Shown: positions 4,810-5,894 of the stretch, in pieces
Layout: every line of letters starts with the position of its first letter
How positions within the stretch are numbered: the stretch's first letter is position 1
DNA from: Candidatus Latescibacterota bacterium
GTDB lineage: Bacteria > JAAXHH01 > JABIQT01
Assembly: GCA_018667995.1 (NCBI GenBank)
Contig: JABIQT010000649.1
Coordinates: 1-5,894, forward strand
DNA length: 5,894 nucleotides
Direction of reading: 5' to 3'
The notes under the pieces: generated by a model
What the model saw: the letters and a program-made list of their open reading frames with translations, nothing else
Database searches by the model: none
What the model was told of the DNA's origin: nothing
Translations under genes and position numbers: made by a program

Positions 4810-5894
4810 TTCCTATGCGCGACGGTACAGGTCTGGCGACGGACATCTATCGTCCAATGGATGCTGGAGATGCGCTCCGTGCGCCGATGCCCGTGCTGCT
4901 GTGCAGGACTCCCTATGTCAAAGACAGCACGCGATACGTTGAGATAGCGGACTTCTTTGTGCCGCACGGATTCGTGGTCGTGCTTCAGGATCTGCGCGGA
5001 CGAGGCGAGTCCGAGGGAACCGGGCAGTACCATCATGTGGTGAATGCGGACGATGGCATCGATGGATATGATACGATAGAGTGGATTGCCGAACAGTCCT
5101 GGTCCGATGGCAGGATAGGGATGGTCGGCAGCTCCTTTGCGGCTGTGGTCCAGGTGCGAGCCGCTCTCGAGAATCCGCCTCACCTGACGGCCATATGGCC
5201 GGATGTGACTCCGACGAACAGCTATCTGCACCAGGCCCGTGAAGGCGGAGCCATGGCTCTGCATATGTTCTGGGCACTCTTTCTCCATGCCCAGGACGCT
5301 CAGGAGATTCGCGGCAACTCGGCCGCACAGCGGGTGATATGGAACGGACTTCGGGACCTGAGGATGTGGCTGAGGAAGACGCCCTTTGTGGCCGGTGAGA
5401 CTCCCCTGGCCGTTGTGCCCAATCTCGAAGAGATACTAATAGATTACTACACAAGGGGTCGACTTGACGAATTCTGGGAACAGATAGCCAACGACTTTGA
5501 GCGGCACTTCGACGCCCACGCAGACGTCCCAGGTACGTTCTCTGGAGGATGGTTTGATCCCTTCTCACCTGCCATGACCGGGTATTATGCCGCAATGCGG
5601 AAGAAGAATACCACACCGCAGCGTCTGATTATGGGCCCATGGACTCACGTGGGAATGCGTTCGGACGCGTCCTATCAGGGCGATGTAGATTTCGGCACCG
5701 AGAGTACCTGGGGCGTAGATGCGTACTTTGAGCAGCAACTGCGTTTCTTCGATGGTTGGCTGAAGGGGACAGGAGATCAAGGGACTCCAGAGGCTTCCGT
5801 GCACATTTTCGTCATGGGTGGCGGAGATGGTAGAAAGACAGCCGCCGGCAAGATGAATCATGGCGGCAGATGGAGGAACGAAGTCGAATGGCCC
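4785..5894 (+). CDS. CocE/NonD-family serine hydrolase (peptidase S15-like), 3' end outside window
   Basis: The open frame runs 370 codons to the window edge without a stop. It begins with the family hallmark NTMVPMRDGTGLATDIYRP (residues 6-24). An alpha/beta-hydrolase core follows: DLRGRGESEG (69-78), then the nucleophile elbow GSSFA (115-119) with Ser117. The acid is Asp258 in GGWFDPF, and the base is His288 in GPWTHVGM. All three fit the X-Pro dipeptidyl-peptidase/cocaine-esterase family, which cleaves esters, amides or acyl-amino-acid bonds. The last visible part enters the C-terminal jelly-roll region (VHIFVMGGGDG, 339-349); members usually run about 550-650 residues, so roughly 200 are missing. 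No signal peptide is seen. Start is uncertain: ATG at 4785 has no SD and lies inside a palindrome, while TTG at 4758 follows AAAGG by nine bases and would add nine residues. The elbow's last Gly is Ala here (GSSFA). Confidence 0.88.
   Translation, partial: MVIFKNTMVPMRDGTGLATDIYRPMDAGDALRAPMPVLLCRTPYVKDSTRYVEIADFFVPHGFVVVLQDLRGRGESEGTGQYHHVVNADDGIDGYDTIEWIAEQSWSDGRIGMVGSSFAAVVQVRAALENPPHLTAIWPDVTPTNSYLHQAREGGAMALHMFWALFLHAQDAQEIRGNSAAQRVIWNGLRDLRMWLRKTPFVAGETPLAVVPNLEEILIDYYTRGRLDEFWEQIANDFERHFDAHADVPGTFSGGWFDPFSPAMTGYYAAMRKKNTTPQRLIMGPWTHVGMRSDASYQGDVDFGTESTWGVDAYFEQQLRFFDGWLKGTGDQGTPEASVHIFVMGGGDGRKTAAGKMNHGGRWRNEVEWP

Noticed and set aside
4918-5616. 232-codon minus-strand frame
   Set aside because: It is the antisense shadow of the CocE-type gene, with Arg/Ser-rich low-quality protein sequence and no SD.
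1-5894. CRISPR array, insertion sequence or tRNA gene
   Set aside because: No regularly spaced repeats, no transposase with terminal repeats and no cloverleaf sequence were seen on either strand.

Overview
The window looks like bacterial chromosome from an uncultured, probably marine or host-associated, heterotroph. Genes are compact, Shine-Dalgarno (SD) sites are clear and base composition is moderate (roughly half G+C by eye). The gene mix (Gfo/Idh/MocA oxidoreductase, BNR_4/SGNH protein, CocE-type hydrolase, DUF6817 protein) resembles the accessory metabolism of Planctomycetes, Poribacteria or Latescibacteria-like genomes. That placement is an inference from gene content; there is no rRNA or other marker here.

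Layout: (1) 1-152, minus strand, the 5' end of a small secreted protein with a signal peptide and the start of an NTF2-like (SnoaL/DUF4440-type) domain; this gene runs off the left edge. (2) 360-2426, minus strand, a large two-domain protein: a BNR_4-type sialidase-like propeller fused to a C-terminal SGNH/GDSL hydrolase. (3) 2526-3590, minus strand, a Gfo/Idh/MocA-family NAD(P)-dependent oxidoreductase, probably transcribed first and followed by the BNR-SGNH gene. (4) 3591-4198, a 608-bp divergent intergenic region with a good sigma70-type promoter for the rightward genes, several inverted repeats and no convincing gene. (5) 4199-4744, plus strand, a DUF6817 protein with a spaced-histidine pattern recalling HD-domain proteins. 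(6) 4785 to the right edge, plus strand, the first 370 codons of a CocE/NonD-family (peptidase S15-like) serine hydrolase with all three catalytic residues; this gene has no stop in the window.

The two leftward genes suggest a small carbohydrate or glycoside-processing unit: a sugar-type dehydrogenase, then a propeller-esterase that could remove acyl groups from a glycan. The two rightward genes form a second unit, an uncharacterised HD-like protein with a serine esterase/peptidase. No transporter or regulator is present, so substrates cannot be named.

The most unusual non-coding signals are three strong imperfect palindromes at or just before gene starts: 2431-2456 (before the BNR-SGNH frame), 3623-3652 (leader of the oxidoreductase) and 4783-4809 (covering the most obvious start codon of the CocE gene). 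They do not share one sequence, so they are either sites for different regulators or RNA hairpins affecting translation.
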